From assembly GCA_025655575.1 (NCBI GenBank), contig JAHXIP010000013.1, positions 34,238 to 98,237 on the forward strand: DNA of 64,000 nt. The letters run 5' to 3'. The stretch is from Candidatus Thiodiazotropha sp. (ex Monitilora ramsayi). GTDB lineage: Bacteria; Pseudomonadota; Gammaproteobacteria; Chromatiales; Chromatiaceae. The position numbers and the translations under genes are program-made. Below the pieces are notes generated by a model that was not told the DNA's origin, searched no databases, and worked only from the letters and a program-made list of their open reading frames with translations. The first letter of the stretch is position 1. The number at the start of each line of letters is the position of its first letter. Shown here piece by piece: positions 1-9,679 of the stretch.

Positions 1-1
1 G

Positions 2-550
2 ATGCGGACGGTAAAAACCTGTGCCGGAAAAACCTGGTGCCGGTTCGGTACGCAGAACTCCACCGGTCTGGGTGTGCAGCTGGAGGAACTGACCTGGGGT
101 TCGTGGATGCCGCACAAATTCAAGCTGGCGGTCTCGGGTTGCCCACGTAACTGTGCCGAGGCGACGATCAAGGATTTCGGCGTGGTCTGTGTCGACTCCG
201 GCTATGAGCTTCACGTCGGCGGTAACGGGGGTATCAAGGTGAGGGTCACCGATCTGTTGTGCAAGGTGGAGACCGAGGCGGAAGTGCTCGAATATTGTGG
301 CGCCTTCACCCAACTTTACCGGGAAGAGGCTCACTACCTGGAGCGAACGGCGCCCTGGGTGGAGCGCGTGAGCCTGAATTTTGTGAAGCAGCGAATCCTT
401 AAAGACGAATCCGGTCGCAAGGCACTCTTCGAACGATTCAAATACGGACAGCGGTTCGCACAGATCGATCCCTGGCGCGCTTGTGCCGAGGGGGCGGAAG
501 CCCACGAGTTCAAACCCCTGCATATCAACCAGATGAGGGCAGTATCATGA
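2..550 (+). CDS. nirB: Assimilatory nitrite reductase large subunit NirB, C-terminal part (cut by window edge)
   Basis: This is the last ~182 residues of the NAD(P)H nitrite reductase large subunit, which reduces nitrite to ammonium in the cytoplasm at a sirohaem coupled to a [4Fe-4S] cluster. The four cluster/sirohaem cysteines are visible: C-x5-C in KTCAGKTWC near the start and C-x3-C in SGCPRNC. The N-terminal FAD/NADH domains and BFD domain lie outside the window. The reading frame is open to the left edge, so the methionine at base 2 is internal. The stop overlaps the start of nirD (ATGA). The neighbours nirD and nasA make the assimilatory role clear. Confidence 0.95.
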   Translation: MRTVKTCAGKTWCRFGTQNSTGLGVQLEELTWGSWMPHKFKLAVSGCPRNCAEATIKDFGVVCVDSGYELHVGGNGGIKVRVTDLLCKVETEAEVLEYCGAFTQLYREEAHYLERTAPWVERVSLNFVKQRILKDESGRKALFERFKYGQRFAQIDPWRACAEGAEAHEFKPLHINQMRAVS

Positions 551-876
551 GTGATTGGATCGCTATTGCAAAACTCGACGAGATCCCTCCAATGGGTGCC
601 CGCAAACTCCTGACAGAAACCTTGGAAATCGCCGTTTTTCGTACCGGTAATGATGAAGTCTTCGCCCTCAGAGACCGGTGTCCCCATCGTGGTGGACCAC
701 TATCGCAAGGTATTGTGCATGGCGATGCCGTGAGCTGTCCGTTGCACAATTGGAAGATTGATCTGCAGAGCGGAGAGGTACAAGGACCGGACGATGGATG
801 TGTCAACATCTATGCAGTGAAGGTGGATGAGGGTGTCGTTTACCTGAACCTTGCTCAGGCGGAGTCGGCTGCTTGA
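547..876 (+). CDS. nirD: Nitrite reductase small subunit NirD (Rieske-type)
   Basis: This 109-residue protein is the small subunit of NADH-dependent nitrite reductase. It carries a Rieske fold with the motif C-P-H-R-G-G-P-L and a second C-P-L-H, so both Cys-His pairs for a [2Fe-2S] cluster are present. E. coli NirD lacks these ligands, so this copy belongs to the cluster-bearing type. I chose ATG 547 because it overlaps the nirB stop as ATGA and begins MSDWIAIAKLDEIP, a usual NirD start; the longer open frame upstream is the nirB coding region in another frame. It is translationally coupled to nirB. Confidence 0.95.
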   Translation: MSDWIAIAKLDEIPPMGARKLLTETLEIAVFRTGNDEVFALRDRCPHRGGPLSQGIVHGDAVSCPLHNWKIDLQSGEVQGPDDGCVNIYAVKVDEGVVYLNLAQAESAA

Positions 877-880
877 GGTT

Positions 881-947
881 GATTGGTGGGGCAGGGCCCC
901 ACCCTACACACTGATTTCGCGTAGGGTGGGGCCCTGCCCCACCAATC
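881..947. repeat. Perfect 27-bp inverted repeat (dispersed palindrome type)
   Basis: Two 27-base arms (881-907 and 921-947) are exact reverse complements, separated by a 13-base loop. They lie in the gap between the nirD stop and nasA. The arms are very GC-rich, with a GGTGGGGCAGGGCCCCACC core that is itself nearly palindromic. No T-run follows on the plus strand, so it is not a classic intrinsic terminator, although a stem this strong could still stop or stabilise transcripts. Its form suits a dispersed intergenic repeat; I do not see a second copy in this window. Confidence 0.85.
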
Positions 948-975
948 TACAGATGAATAAAGCAGAACATCGAGT

Positions 976-3642
976 ATGAGCAACACAGTCAAAACCACCT
1001 GTCCCTATTGCGGTGTCGGATGCGGTCTACTGGTGGAAAGGAACAACCAGGGTGAATGGCTCGTCAGGGGCGACCACGAGCATCCCTCGAACTATGGCCG
1101 ACTCTGCTCCAAAGGTACTGCGCTGGGCGAGACACTTGGCCATGAGAACGCGCTGCAGTCTCCAATCATCGATGGACAACCTGCGGATTGGGGTAGTGCG
1201 CTTGACCTCGTAGCGAGGCGGTTCAGGGAGACCATCGACCGCCACGGACCCGATGCCGTGGCCTTTTATGTCTCAGGACAGCTGCTCACGGAAGACTACT
1301 ACGTCGCCAACAAACTGATGAAGGGATTTATCGGTTCGGGCAATATCGATACCAACTCCCGGCTCTGTATGTCCTCCTCGGTGGCTGGCCACAAGCGTGC
1401 ATTCGGCTCCGACACCGTACCGGGTTGTTATGAAGATTTCGAGCAGGCGCAGCTGATCGTTCTGACCGGCTCCAATACCGCCTGGTGTCACCCGGTACTC
1501 TATCGGCGCATCGTGAAGGCCAAGGAGAATAACCCTGCACTGAAGATTGTCGTGATCGATCCGCGTGAGACGGCGACCTGTGAGATTGCCGATCTACACC
1601 TGGCGCTAAAACCGGGTAGTGACAGTGTTCTTTTCAGTGGTCTGCTGAGTTTCCTGAGTCGTAACGGATCTATGGACAGGACCTTTGTGGAGGCGCATAC
1701 GGAAGGATTGGAGGATGCTCTGCAGCAGGCTCTTTGGTATGTGCCTTCAGTTAACGCCACCGCTGAACTCTGTCGACTGGCCAGGGATGATGTTGAGACC
1801 TTTTGCCGCTGGTTTTTGATGAAAAAAAGAGTGGTGACACTCTATTCACAGGGGATCAACCAGACCTCCAGTGGCACCGATAAAGTCAACGCCATCATCA
1901 ATTGTCATCTCTATACGGGACGTATTGGGCGGCCCGGTATGGGGCCCTTTTCCATCACCGGTCAGCCCAATGCCATGGGGGGGCGTGAAGTCGGCGCGCT
2001 CTCCAATCAACTCGCCTGTCACATGGATATCGACAATGAGCCGCACAGGGAATTGGTCGGGCAATTCTGGCAGACGCAAAACCTGACAAGCAGTGCGGGG
2101 CTCAAAGCAGTTGATCTCTTTCGGGCTGTCGAATCTGGTAAGGTGAAAGCGCTATGGGTCATGGCCACTAATCCGGCAGTCAGTTTGCCTGATGCACAGC
2201 AGGTCAGGCGGGCATTGGCACAGTGTGAGTTTCTCGTCGTATCGGATTGTGTGGGGAAGACAGATACCACGAATTTTGCAGATGTGCTGTTACCCGCCCA
2301 GGGTTGGGGTGAAAAGGACGGCACAGTGAGCAGCTCGGAACGTACCATCAGTCGGCAGCATCGCTTTCTTCCGGCTCAAGGGGATGTCCGCCCGGATTGG
2401 TGGATACTGAGCCAAGTGGCTCAGCGATTGGGTTATAGCGGTTTCGACTATTCGTCGTCTCATGAGATCTTTAAGGAGTATGCCTGCCTCTCGGGGTATA
2501 GGAACGAGGGAGATCGCGATTTTGATATCTCCGGTTTGGCGAGATTGAATGCCGAGGAGTATGACTCGTTACAGCCGATACAGTGGCCCGTCCCGGCAGC
2601 TGTAAAAGAAGGTACCAAACGACTGTTCGCTGACGGTCGATTCTACACACCTAATCGCAAGGCCAGATTTGTATCCGTGGTGCCGAAAACGCCGGGGGAG
2701 GCTTTGAGTGATGCCTATCCCATGGTTCTCAACACCGGACGTGTGAGAGACCAATGGCATACCATGACCCGTACCGGAAAATCGGCCCGGCTGTTCGGAC
2801 ACGACAATGAACCTTTCGCCGAGATCCACTCTTCAGATGCGCAATCATACGACATCGAAGAAGGGGAACTGGTCAGTATCAGCAGTCGCCTGGGAACTGT
2901 AGTGGTGCGTGCGCGCCTGACCGATCGCCAATCCAAGGGGGAACTGTTTGTACCGATGCACTGGAATGATCAGTTCGCCAGTAATGCGACAGTGGATAGC
3001 CTGGTCCACCCGGTGCTCGATCCCATCTCAGGTCAGCCCGAGTTCAAACACACACCTGTTGCAATCCACCCCTATCGGCCTGCATGGCACGGTTTTCTTT
3101 TGACCCGCGAGAACGTCATGCTCGAACATGCCACCTACTGGGCCAGGGCGAAACGCGAGGGACTCTGGCACTATGAGCTTGCCGGTGAGCAGGCGGCTGA
3201 CAATTGGTCCACGGTGGCCAGGGATCTGCTCTTGTCAGCCAGTGACGTGACACAGTGGGCAGAGATGATGGACAGTGCCGGTGGATACTATCGAGGTGTC
3301 AGTGTGGTGAATGATAGGTTACAGAGCTGTCTCTTTATCGGTCCCGATCATCAATTACCGAAGCGAGACTGGTTGGTACAGCTTTTCAGCAAGCGGCAAC
3401 TGACACGAGAGGAGCGCCTGCGTCTGTTGGCGGGTACCCCCGGTAATGCCCAGGAGGATGCTGGGAAGACGGTTTGTGCCTGTTTCGGTGTCGGATTGAA
3501 TACGCTCATTCATGGAATTCGTGAGCGGGGTTTACGTACTACGGATGATATCGGCAAGGTATTACGGGCAGGTACCAACTGCGGTTCCTGTCTGTCTGAG
3601 ATCAAGACAGTGATCCATGAACATATGCCTGAATCGGTCTGA
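976..3642 (+). CDS. nasA: Assimilatory nitrate reductase catalytic subunit NasA with C-terminal BFD-like [2Fe-2S] domain
   Basis: This 888-residue cytoplasmic molybdopterin enzyme reduces nitrate to nitrite, feeding NirBD just upstream. The N-terminus has the [4Fe-4S] motif C-P-Y-C-G-V-G-C (Cys9, 12, 16) and the fourth ligand in GRLCSKG near residue 44. The DMSO-reductase-family core follows, with a GQPNAMGGREVG segment typical of nitrate reductases and a C-terminal molybdopterin dinucleotide-binding domain (about residues 590-710). The last ~60 residues hold a BFD-like [2Fe-2S] motif, C-A-C-F...C-G-S-C, which in this family takes electrons from the redox partner. No separate NasB-type flavoprotein or nitrate transporter is within the window. 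There is no twin-arginine signal. Confidence 0.93.
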   Translation: MSNTVKTTCPYCGVGCGLLVERNNQGEWLVRGDHEHPSNYGRLCSKGTALGETLGHENALQSPIIDGQPADWGSALDLVARRFRETIDRHGPDAVAFYVSGQLLTEDYYVANKLMKGFIGSGNIDTNSRLCMSSSVAGHKRAFGSDTVPGCYEDFEQAQLIVLTGSNTAWCHPVLYRRIVKAKENNPALKIVVIDPRETATCEIADLHLALKPGSDSVLFSGLLSFLSRNGSMDRTFVEAHTEGLEDALQQALWYVPSVNATAELCRLARDDVETFCRWFLMKKRVVTLYSQGINQTSSGTDKVNAIINCHLYTGRIGRPGMGPFSITGQPNAMGGREVGALSNQLACHMDIDNEPHRELVGQFWQTQNLTSSAGLKAVDLFRAVESGKVKALWVMATNPAVSLPDAQQVRRALAQCEFLVVSDCVGKTDTTNFADVLLPAQGWGEKDGTVSSSERTISRQHRFLPAQGDVRPDWWILSQVAQRLGYSGFDYSSSHEIFKEYACLSGYRNEGDRDFDISGLARLNAEEYDSLQPIQWPVPAAVKEGTKRLFADGRFYTPNRKARFVSVVPKTPGEALSDAYPMVLNTGRVRDQWHTMTRTGKSARLFGHDNEPFAEIHSSDAQSYDIEEGELVSISSRLGTVVVRARLTDRQSKGELFVPMHWNDQFASNATVDSLVHPVLDPISGQPEFKHTPVAIHPYRPAWHGFLLTRENVMLEHATYWARAKREGLWHYELAGEQAADNWSTVARDLLLSASDVTQWAEMMDSAGGYYRGVSVVNDRLQSCLFIGPDHQLPKRDWLVQLFSKRQLTREERLRLLAGTPGNAQEDAGKTVCACFGVGLNTLIHGIRERGLRTTDDIGKVLRAGTNCGSCLSEIKTVIHEHMPESV

Positions 3643-3698
3643 AAGAATGGATGCAGTTGTGTAATTTCTATGTTTCATAATTACTAAGGAGCGATGGA

Positions 3699-4112
3699 AT
3701 GTCCCCAGAGGAAATCAATTACGTAAAAGAGAGCTGGGCTAAAGTGGTGCCCATTTCGGATAAGGCAGCCGCGCTGTTTTACAGTCGTTTGTTTGAGGTC
3801 TACCCGGAAGTGAAACCCTATTTCAAAGGCGAGATGGAGGCTCAGGGAAAGAAGCTGATGGCGATGATTGGCATGGCTGTCGACAGCCTGGACAATCTGG
3901 AACCGCTGATTGGTACGATTCAGGATTCCGGCAAACGCCATGCTCAATATGGCGTGAAAGATGAAGACTACGATAAGGTGGCCGATGCGCTGATCTGGAC
4001 GTTGGAGCAGGGATTGGGTGACGCTTTTACAGATGAGGTAAAGGGGGCCTGGGTGAATACCTATACCGCATTGGCTTCAGTGATGAAAGCAGGAGCAGTG
4101 GAAGCCCGCTAG
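3699..4112 (+). CDS. Single-domain bacterial globin (Vitreoscilla haemoglobin type)
   Basis: This 137-residue globin has a strong AAGGAG ribosome-binding site a few bases before its ATG. The proximal haem ligand is His81 in GKRHAQYG (F8). The distal E7 position appears to be Gln49 with Leu53 at E11, the Gln/Leu pattern of bacterial haemoglobins and flavohaemoglobins. Phe42 fits the conserved CD1 position. There is no FAD/NAD reductase domain, so an outside reductase is needed. Single-domain globins bind O2 and NO. Its place directly after nasA suggests a role in NO or nitrosative stress arising from nitrite, but that is inference from context. Confidence 0.88.
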   Translation: MSPEEINYVKESWAKVVPISDKAAALFYSRLFEVYPEVKPYFKGEMEAQGKKLMAMIGMAVDSLDNLEPLIGTIQDSGKRHAQYGVKDEDYDKVADALIWTLEQGLGDAFTDEVKGAWVNTYTALASVMKAGAVEAR

Positions 4113-4121
4113 GGGCTGACT

Positions 4122-4691
4122 TCAGCTACCCAGCGGCATAACGGAGTGGGGGAGCCAGAGCAGTGCGGGCTCCTCCTTTTCGTTGAGCTTATGCTTCAGG
4201 ATGACGTTACCATTGCCTGTATCCCAGCGCAGAATGGAATCCGTCTGGGGCATCTCAGCACCTTGTGCATTTTCTGTAACGGGATTCCCCATCTGTTGAA
4301 AGAGTTGCTGTATCAGCTGGTCATGATAGATACGTCGATAGACGACCTTGAGTCCGTTGACCCACTGGTCGTGAAAAAAGACGGTGATGTAGCGGGCGGG
4401 CATGCTGTTGAAGATGCCGATACGTGAAGCACAGAGCCGATTGCCAAAGCTTGAGACCTGATCCTGGCATTGCCACTCGATGTCCGGAAATACCTCTTTC
4501 AATTGAGATTCAGTGAATTGGTTGTCTAGAACTTCAAGATTGAGGTTGATCTCCTCTTCCCCCCAGAGAAAAAGAACAACTGAGTCAGTACGTCGCTGTC
4601 CATCCTCAGTAAACACAAGCCAGAAGATCGGTCCAATGACGACCAGGAATGCCAGCAGGCGTTTGTACAGTGGGGGGAGCTTTAAGTTCAT
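4122..4691 (-). CDS. Hypothetical protein with one N-terminal membrane segment
   Basis: About 189 residues with a single hydrophobic segment near residues 12-30 (LLAFLVVIGPIFWLVF) and a hydrophilic remainder, which suggests a membrane-anchored protein. I do not recognise the family. Two cysteines (in WQCQDQ and RLCASR) could form a disulfide if the domain is outside the cytoplasm. I start it at ATG 4691 (MNLKLPPLYK) because the longer frame would need a TTG start seven codons earlier. It is convergent with the globin gene (10-base gap). It lies downstream of acs on the same strand, but the acs terminator separates them. Confidence 0.7.
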   Translation of the reverse strand: MNLKLPPLYKRLLAFLVVIGPIFWLVFTEDGQRRTDSVVLFLWGEEEINLNLEVLDNQFTESQLKEVFPDIEWQCQDQVSSFGNRLCASRIGIFNSMPARYITVFFHDQWVNGLKVVYRRIYHDQLIQQLFQQMGNPVTENAQGAEMPQTDSILRWDTGNGNVILKHKLNEKEEPALLWLPHSVMPLGS

Positions 4692-4761
4692 AGGGAGATC
4701 TTGGTAATGCAAAAAAGAAGAAAACCTAACAAAGTGACAGTGGTTGCTGTGTGATGATAAA

Positions 4762-4786
4762 GGGACGGCTCCGGTGGAGCCGCCCC
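4762..4786 (-). terminator. Terminator-like hairpin after acs
   Basis: The stem GGGaCGGCTCC / GGAGCCGcCCC with a 3-base loop (one mismatch) lies about 30 bases beyond the acs stop on the minus strand. It is followed by a short T-run (CCCTTTATC). It is most likely the rho-independent terminator of the acs transcript. Confidence 0.65.
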
Positions 4787-4815
4787 TTAATCACTTCACT
4801 TAGCCGACTGTCAGC

Positions 4816-6762
4816 TTATTTGTTTTCCCGGTTATCAACCAGATTATCGACCACGCTGGGATCGGCCAGGGTTGAGGTATCGCCCAGTGTGTCCAGCTCA
4901 TTGGCCGCTATCTTGCGCAGGATACGGCGCATGATCTTACCGGAGCGGGTCTTGGGCAGACCGGGCGCCCACTGGATGATGTTGACCTTGGCGATAGGAC
5001 CGATTTCTGAACGTACCAGCTTGACCAGATCGGTCTTCAGTTCGTCGGTACCTTCCACGCCGGCCATCAGCGTGACATAGGCGTATATACCTTGACCAGT
5101 GAGGTCATGGGGATAGCCAACCACGGCTGCCTCGGCGACGTTATCATGCAACACCAGTGCAGATTCAATTTCGGCGGTACCCAGACGGTGCCCTGAGACA
5201 TTGAGAACGTCATCGACTCGGCCTGTAATCCAGTAGTAGCCGTCCTCGTCACGACGGGCGCCGTCCCCGGTGAAGTAGTAGCCGGGGTACATGGCGAAAT
5301 AGGTCTCGAAGAAACGCTTATGATCACCATAGACGCTGCGCATCATGGAAGGCCAGGGATGTTTGATGGCCAGGTTACCTTCGGCAGGATTGCCGTCGAT
5401 CTCCACCCCCTGATCGTCCAACAGCACAGGCTCTACGCCAAAGAAGGGGTGGGTGGCGGAACCTGGCTTCAGTGGTGTGGCGCCGGGTAGGGGGGTCATC
5501 ATGTGTGCACCGGTCTCAGTCTGCCACCAGGTATCGACGATCGGGCAACGCTCTTCACCGACCACATTGTGGTACCACTCCCAGGCTTCGGGATTGATGG
5601 GTTCACCCACGGTACCGAGCAGTCGAAGACTCTTGCGGCTGGTTTTCTTGACCGGTTCTTCACCGGCACCCATCAGCGAGCGGATGGCAGTTGGTGCGGT
5701 GTAGAAAGTGGCTACGTTATGTTTGTCGCAGACCTGCCAGAAGCGTGAGATATCGGGATAGGTTGGGATGCCTTCGAACATGACAGTGATGGCGCCATTG
5801 TTCAGCGGACCATAGACGATGTAGGTATGACCGGTGACCCAGCCCACATCAGCGGTACACCAGTAGACCTCGCCATCCTTATAGTCGAAAACCAGTTTGT
5901 GGGTCATGGCTGCCTGCAGCAGATAACCGCCAGTGGTGTGAAGCACACCCTTGGGTTTACCGGTGGAGCCAGAAGTGTAGAGAATGAACAGGGGATCGTC
6001 GGCTTCCATCTCTTCCGGCGGGCAGTCGGCGGAGGCGTCTGCCATCGCTTCGTGATACCAGACATCACGTTGATCGTTCCACTCAACTGGATCGCCACCT
6101 CGCTGTACGACCAGACAGGTATGTACATTAGGGCACTGGGCAATGGCTTTATCGGCATTGGCTTTCAGTGGGACTTTCTTGCCGCCACGCATGGACTGGT
6201 CGGAAGTGATCACCACCTGGCAGTCTGAATCGAGGATTCGATCTCGCAGGGCATCCGGAGAGAAACCACCGAAGACGATGGAGTGCACGGCACCGATACG
6301 GGTACAGGCGAGCATGGCCACGGCCGCTTCAGGGATCATGGGCAGGTAGAGGGAGACCCGATCGCCTTTCTTGACGCCGCGTGACTTCAATACGTTGGCG
6401 AATTTGCTGACTTCTTCGTGCAGCTCCCGATAGGTGATCTTGCGATCCTCATTCGGATCGTCACCTTCCCAAATGATGGCAACCTGGTCGCCGCGGGTGT
6501 CAAGGTGGCGGTCAATACAGTTGTAGGAGACATTCAGTTTGGCGCCCTTGAACCATTCGATGTGCAGGTCGTCTTTATCAAAACTCCAGTCGAGTACGGT
6601 GTCCCACTTCTTGAACCAGGTGATGTATTGATCAGCCTGTTCAGCCCAGAAAGCTTCCGGGTCGTCAACGGATTGCTGATACATTGCCTGATACTGGGCG
6701 TCATTAACGTTGGCCTGTGCTGCAAAATCGGCAGGGACGGGATATACCTTGTGTTCTGACAT
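4816..6762 (-). CDS. acs: Acetyl-coenzyme A synthetase
   Basis: A 648-residue AMP-forming ligase converting acetate, ATP and CoA to acetyl-CoA through acetyl-AMP. The phosphate-binding loop [11 protein letters not shown] is present, as are the acetate-pocket and adenylate motifs [10 protein letters not shown] and [20 protein letters not shown]. The C-terminal motif [14 protein letters not shown] contains the lysine that is regulated by reversible acetylation in this family. Length matches the usual ~650 residues. The start ATG is preceded by GAGGAG at good spacing. It is the last gene of a same-strand series (symporter, DUF294 protein, exonuclease, acs) that links acetate uptake to activation. 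The 152-bp gap upstream probably holds its own promoter. Confidence 0.97.
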   Translation of the reverse strand: MSEHKVYPVPADFAAQANVNDAQYQAMYQQSVDDPEAFWAEQADQYITWFKKWDTVLDWSFDKDDLHIEWFKGAKLNVSYNCIDRHLDTRGDQVAIIWEGDDPNEDRKITYRELHEEVSKFANVLKSRGVKKGDRVSLYLPMIPEAAVAMLACTRIGAVHSIVFGGFSPDALRDRILDSDCQVVITSDQSMRGGKKVPLKANADKAIAQCPNVHTCLVVQRGGDPVEWNDQRDVWYHEAMADASADCPPEEMEADDPLFILYTSGSTGKPKGVLHTTGGYLLQAAMTHKLVFDYKDGEVYWCTADVGWVTGHTYIVYGPLNNGAITVMFEGIPTYPDISRFWQVCDKHNVATFYTAPTAIRSLMGAGEEPVKKTSRKSLRLLGTVGEPINPEAWEWYHNVVGEERCPIVDTWWQTETGAHMMTPLPGATPLKPGSATHPFFGVEPVLLDDQGVEIDGNPAEGNLAIKHPWPSMMRSVYGDHKRFFETYFAMYPGYYFTGDGARRDEDGYYWITGRVDDVLNVSGHRLGTAEIESALVLHDNVAEAAVVGYPHDLTGQGIYAYVTLMAGVEGTDELKTDLVKLVRSEIGPIAKVNIIQWAPGLPKTRSGKIMRRILRKIAANELDTLGDTSTLADPSVVDNLVDNRENK

Positions 6763-6914
6763 TAGATGCTCCTCAACGGTGGTTGTTGATACTTATTAGG
6801 ATGCGGAAAACCATCTGTCTTCCGAAAAACACAACAAGACCACGATTTTTCTGTCTCTGATCTTGCTGGAAAAATAATAGTTGTTAGTTCTCAAACCTCT
6901 CATTCTATTGTGTG

Positions 6915-7607
6915 TCATCGAGTAAGAAAACGGCTGAGTTGACATTTACTCGGTTGCGGAAACATCTCTGATGCCATGGCCAGAAAGAGTTCAGCGGTAG
7001 CCAGGGCGTCACTCAAAGCATTATGCGCTTTGTAATTGGGTAAATTATATCTTGGTCTCAGATTGAACAACCGTAGATTACCGGCTTGGATGGTATGGTT
7101 GCGGCGTTCAAAAAGCTGCCGCGCCAGCACCAGCGTATCGATAATCGGAATCACAAATGGGGCACCATAGAGTTTTTTACAGGCGGCATTGATGAAGTTC
7201 TGCTCAATCGCAGAGTAGTGTACCAGCATGACCTTTCCAGCCAATCTCTCAAGTAATTCTGGCAATGCATCCTCTATGGGTATGCCTGTGGCTGCCTGGT
7301 CATCGGTGATGTGATGGATGACGGCCGACTCTTCAGGGATCTCCTCATCGATGGCGATCAATTGGTGCCGTGAGGTTTCCAGTTTAACCATCATATGTCG
7401 TATCTCTACCAAGCCGTAGCTGAGAATTTTATCTCGCTTCGGATCGAGACCGGTGGTTTCCAGATCGAGGGAGACAATGACAAGCTCCTCGCATTCAACC
7501 TTTTTTGAGGTCAGCGGTGTAGAAAGATAGTCGTATAAAGCCCCATGGTTGACTTTCGTAAGTGCCCGCTTGCGCAGGGATTCCTGGCTGAGAAATCGTT
7601 GTAGCAT
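6915..7607 (-). CDS. DEDD-family 3'-5' exonuclease (DnaQ-like)
   Basis: This 230-residue protein has the DnaQ-like exonuclease fold. Exo I is VSLDLETTGLDP with the paired acidic residues. Exo II reads HYSAIEQNFI, where glutamate replaces the usual aspartate. Exo III is AHNALSDALAT with the His-x4-Asp of the DEDDh group. The first ~45 residues are an extra N-terminal extension. Its ATG lies just after the stop of the DUF294 gene, so the two are very probably co-translated. This gene pair recurs beside acs/actP-type genes in other proteobacteria. The substrate is unknown; it is not the replicative epsilon subunit by context. Confidence 0.85.
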   Translation of the reverse strand: MLQRFLSQESLRKRALTKVNHGALYDYLSTPLTSKKVECEELVIVSLDLETTGLDPKRDKILSYGLVEIRHMMVKLETSRHQLIAIDEEIPEESAVIHHITDDQAATGIPIEDALPELLERLAGKVMLVHYSAIEQNFINAACKKLYGAPFVIPIIDTLVLARQLFERRNHTIQAGNLRLFNLRPRYNLPNYKAHNALSDALATAELFLAMASEMFPQPSKCQLSRFLTR

Positions 7608-7609
7608 GA

Positions 7610-9478
7610 CTATCGGAACCGTCCACCCTGATATCGGCTCTCCAGGGTCTCCTGCATATCCTGGATTACTCGGAAAGCATCCTTGAGGTGACGGCGTTCA
7701 AGATCTGACAGTTCATCGGGCGCCAGATAGTTATCGGGCTGAATCCCTTTGCGGATCTGTTCCGCTTGGTGATTGATGCGCATGCTGGCAATAAATTCGA
7801 GGGCATCAACCAGATTTTCTCCCATCTCCCGGCTGAGGATGGATGTCTCAGCCGCAGCCAGCAGCCGCTCGGTAGTATTGACCGGCTTGAGTCCCTGGCT
7901 GAGCGCAAAAACCCTGGCGATGTCAGTAATGGGGACGATGCCCCGGTGTTTGATATCGAAGGTATCGTCGTGTGCACCGTCGTGGATCAGAACAAATGTT
8001 CGGAAAAAACCGAGGGGTGGACGATGCTGTAGTGCATTGGCTGCCATGAAGGCAGTGAAGATTCCGTTCCCACGGGTCTTGTCGAGTATTTCCGACTGTA
8101 ATTCGAGGAATAGCTCTTTGTCTCCATGTACTGGTCTGAGGTCGAAGAAGATGCTGGAGAGCATCAGGGACATCGGGTCCGGTTTATTGATCCAGGTATT
8201 GAAATATTTACGCCAGGCGCTCAGTGTCTGACGCCATTTTATGTTGGATGCCATGGCATCGCCCGGGCAGTAGACAAAGTTACAGGCATTCAGTCCATCG
8301 GTAACTTTCTTTGCCAGCACATCGAAATACGCCGCATGCTCCGGTTTCATCTGATCAGAGATGAGCAGGGCATTGTCCTGATCTGAGTGAGAGGTCTGTT
8401 CTCCACGGGCCTGGGAGCCGCCACACATCCAGACATAGGGGACGGGGGCGGGTCCGAGCTCGGCTTCTGCCATTTCGATCAGGCGTACTGTCAATGAGTC
8501 GGTGATACTGGAGATCGCTTCACCGATATGCAGCGCTGTGGCACTGGAGTTGGCCAATTGGAATTGCAGTTCCGGCAGACGTGCACTGACCTTGGCAAGA
8601 TCCTGCAGGGTTTCGGCTTTTCGTACATCGGTGGCAAGAAAAGCGGAGTTGGTGGTCTGGTGTCTGGCCAGATCGGTTGCGGAGAGCATGCCAACGACCT
8701 GATCATTTCGCATAACCGGCAAGTGATGCACATGCAGCCGTGTCATGGTCATCAATGCCTGTATTGCCAGGGTGTTTTCCTGCACGGTTTCCAAATCAGT
8801 GGTCATGATGGCACTGACAGGCTCATCAGGAGAGAGACCGGCAGCGACGCAACGTTTGCGCAGATCACGATCAGTGATCATGCCCGCGAGCCGATCACCG
8901 CTCATGAGCATGACTGACGAGACATTCTTTTCACTCATCAGTTGTGCGGCTTGTCGTATCGTGCTGTTGGTATCGATGGTGATCGGCGCCTTCTTGAGCA
9001 GATGAGAAACTTCCACCGTCATCTGAGCGAGGCTGCTGTTTTCTCCATTGTCCTGCAGGGTGCGTACGGCTTGTTTCAGACGGTCTCTAATGGATTCGCT
9101 GAAATGGCGATCGAAGGCGGGTTCGCTCTGGCGCAGGACCTTGAGGTGGCTGCAGGGGAGCTGATAGAGCAACGTGTCCTCAGTTGAGACGCCGCGGATG
9201 GCTCTGCCAAAGTCAATTAACTGGCAATCGGTGGTGTAGACGCCACCCTCGCCCAGTTTTTCCACCAGTTTATCTTCTTCATCCAGCAGTTCGACCGCAC
9301 CACTTCTGAGAATATAGATATAACTCTGATCAGACTCAGGCGGGGGGAAATCGCTACCTCTGCGCAGATATCGAATATCCAGTATTTTCGGTAGTTGATT
9401 GAGTTGCTCTTCCGGCAGTACATCGAAGGGTGGACGCTGTGCCAGAAAGTCGCGTATCTCGACCAGTTCGATTTCCAT
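7610..9478 (-). CDS. cNMP-binding/CBS-domain/DUF294 putative nucleotidyltransferase
   Basis: A 622-residue soluble regulator. Residues ~10-130 form a cyclic-nucleotide-binding-like domain, ~165-290 two CBS domains, ~320-450 a DUF294 nucleotidyltransferase domain with the polymerase-beta-like motif GGSQARGEQTSHSDQDN, and the rest a DUF294 C-terminal helical domain. It resembles the N-terminal part of GlnD-type uridylyltransferases, so it may modify a partner protein in response to adenylate or cyclic nucleotides; this is inference. I prefer ATG 9478 (MEIELVEIRDF, with GAGCGAG upstream) to the TTG at 9511. The position between acetate symporter genes and acs suggests control of acetate metabolism. 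Confidence 0.85.
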   Translation of the reverse strand: MEIELVEIRDFLAQRPPFDVLPEEQLNQLPKILDIRYLRRGSDFPPPESDQSYIYILRSGAVELLDEEDKLVEKLGEGGVYTTDCQLIDFGRAIRGVSTEDTLLYQLPCSHLKVLRQSEPAFDRHFSESIRDRLKQAVRTLQDNGENSSLAQMTVEVSHLLKKAPITIDTNSTIRQAAQLMSEKNVSSVMLMSGDRLAGMITDRDLRKRCVAAGLSPDEPVSAIMTTDLETVQENTLAIQALMTMTRLHVHHLPVMRNDQVVGMLSATDLARHQTTNSAFLATDVRKAETLQDLAKVSARLPELQFQLANSSATALHIGEAISSITDSLTVRLIEMAEAELGPAPVPYVWMCGGSQARGEQTSHSDQDNALLISDQMKPEHAAYFDVLAKKVTDGLNACNFVYCPGDAMASNIKWRQTLSAWRKYFNTWINKPDPMSLMLSSIFFDLRPVHGDKELFLELQSEILDKTRGNGIFTAFMAANALQHRPPLGFFRTFVLIHDGAHDDTFDIKHRGIVPITDIARVFALSQGLKPVNTTERLLAAAETSILSREMGENLVDALEFIASMRINHQAEQIRKGIQPDNYLAPDELSDLERRHLKDAFRVIQDMQETLESRYQGGRFR

Positions 9479-9635
9479 AGACTCGCTCGAATGAAACCGT
9501 TTGGTAGGCAAAGGGACCTAGTGAAGGTCCTAGTGTGAGTAACTTAACAAAAATCTCAACGAATTGGTCAGAAGTCTGAAAAAATATTTCATCCAATGCG
9601 TGGAGGTTCTTTTTTGTGTCTGTGCAGGGAAAAAG

Positions 9636-9653
9636 GCCCCGCCGAAGCGGGGC
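9636..9653 (-). terminator. Intrinsic terminator after the acetate symporter gene
   Basis: A perfect 7-bp GC stem (GCCCCGC/GCGGGGC) with a CGAA-type tetraloop, followed on the minus strand by five T residues. It lies 27 bases past the symporter stop, so it ends or attenuates that transcript before the DUF294 gene. Confidence 0.85.
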
Positions 9654-9679
9654 ACAATTTACTGCTTTATAGTTGATTA

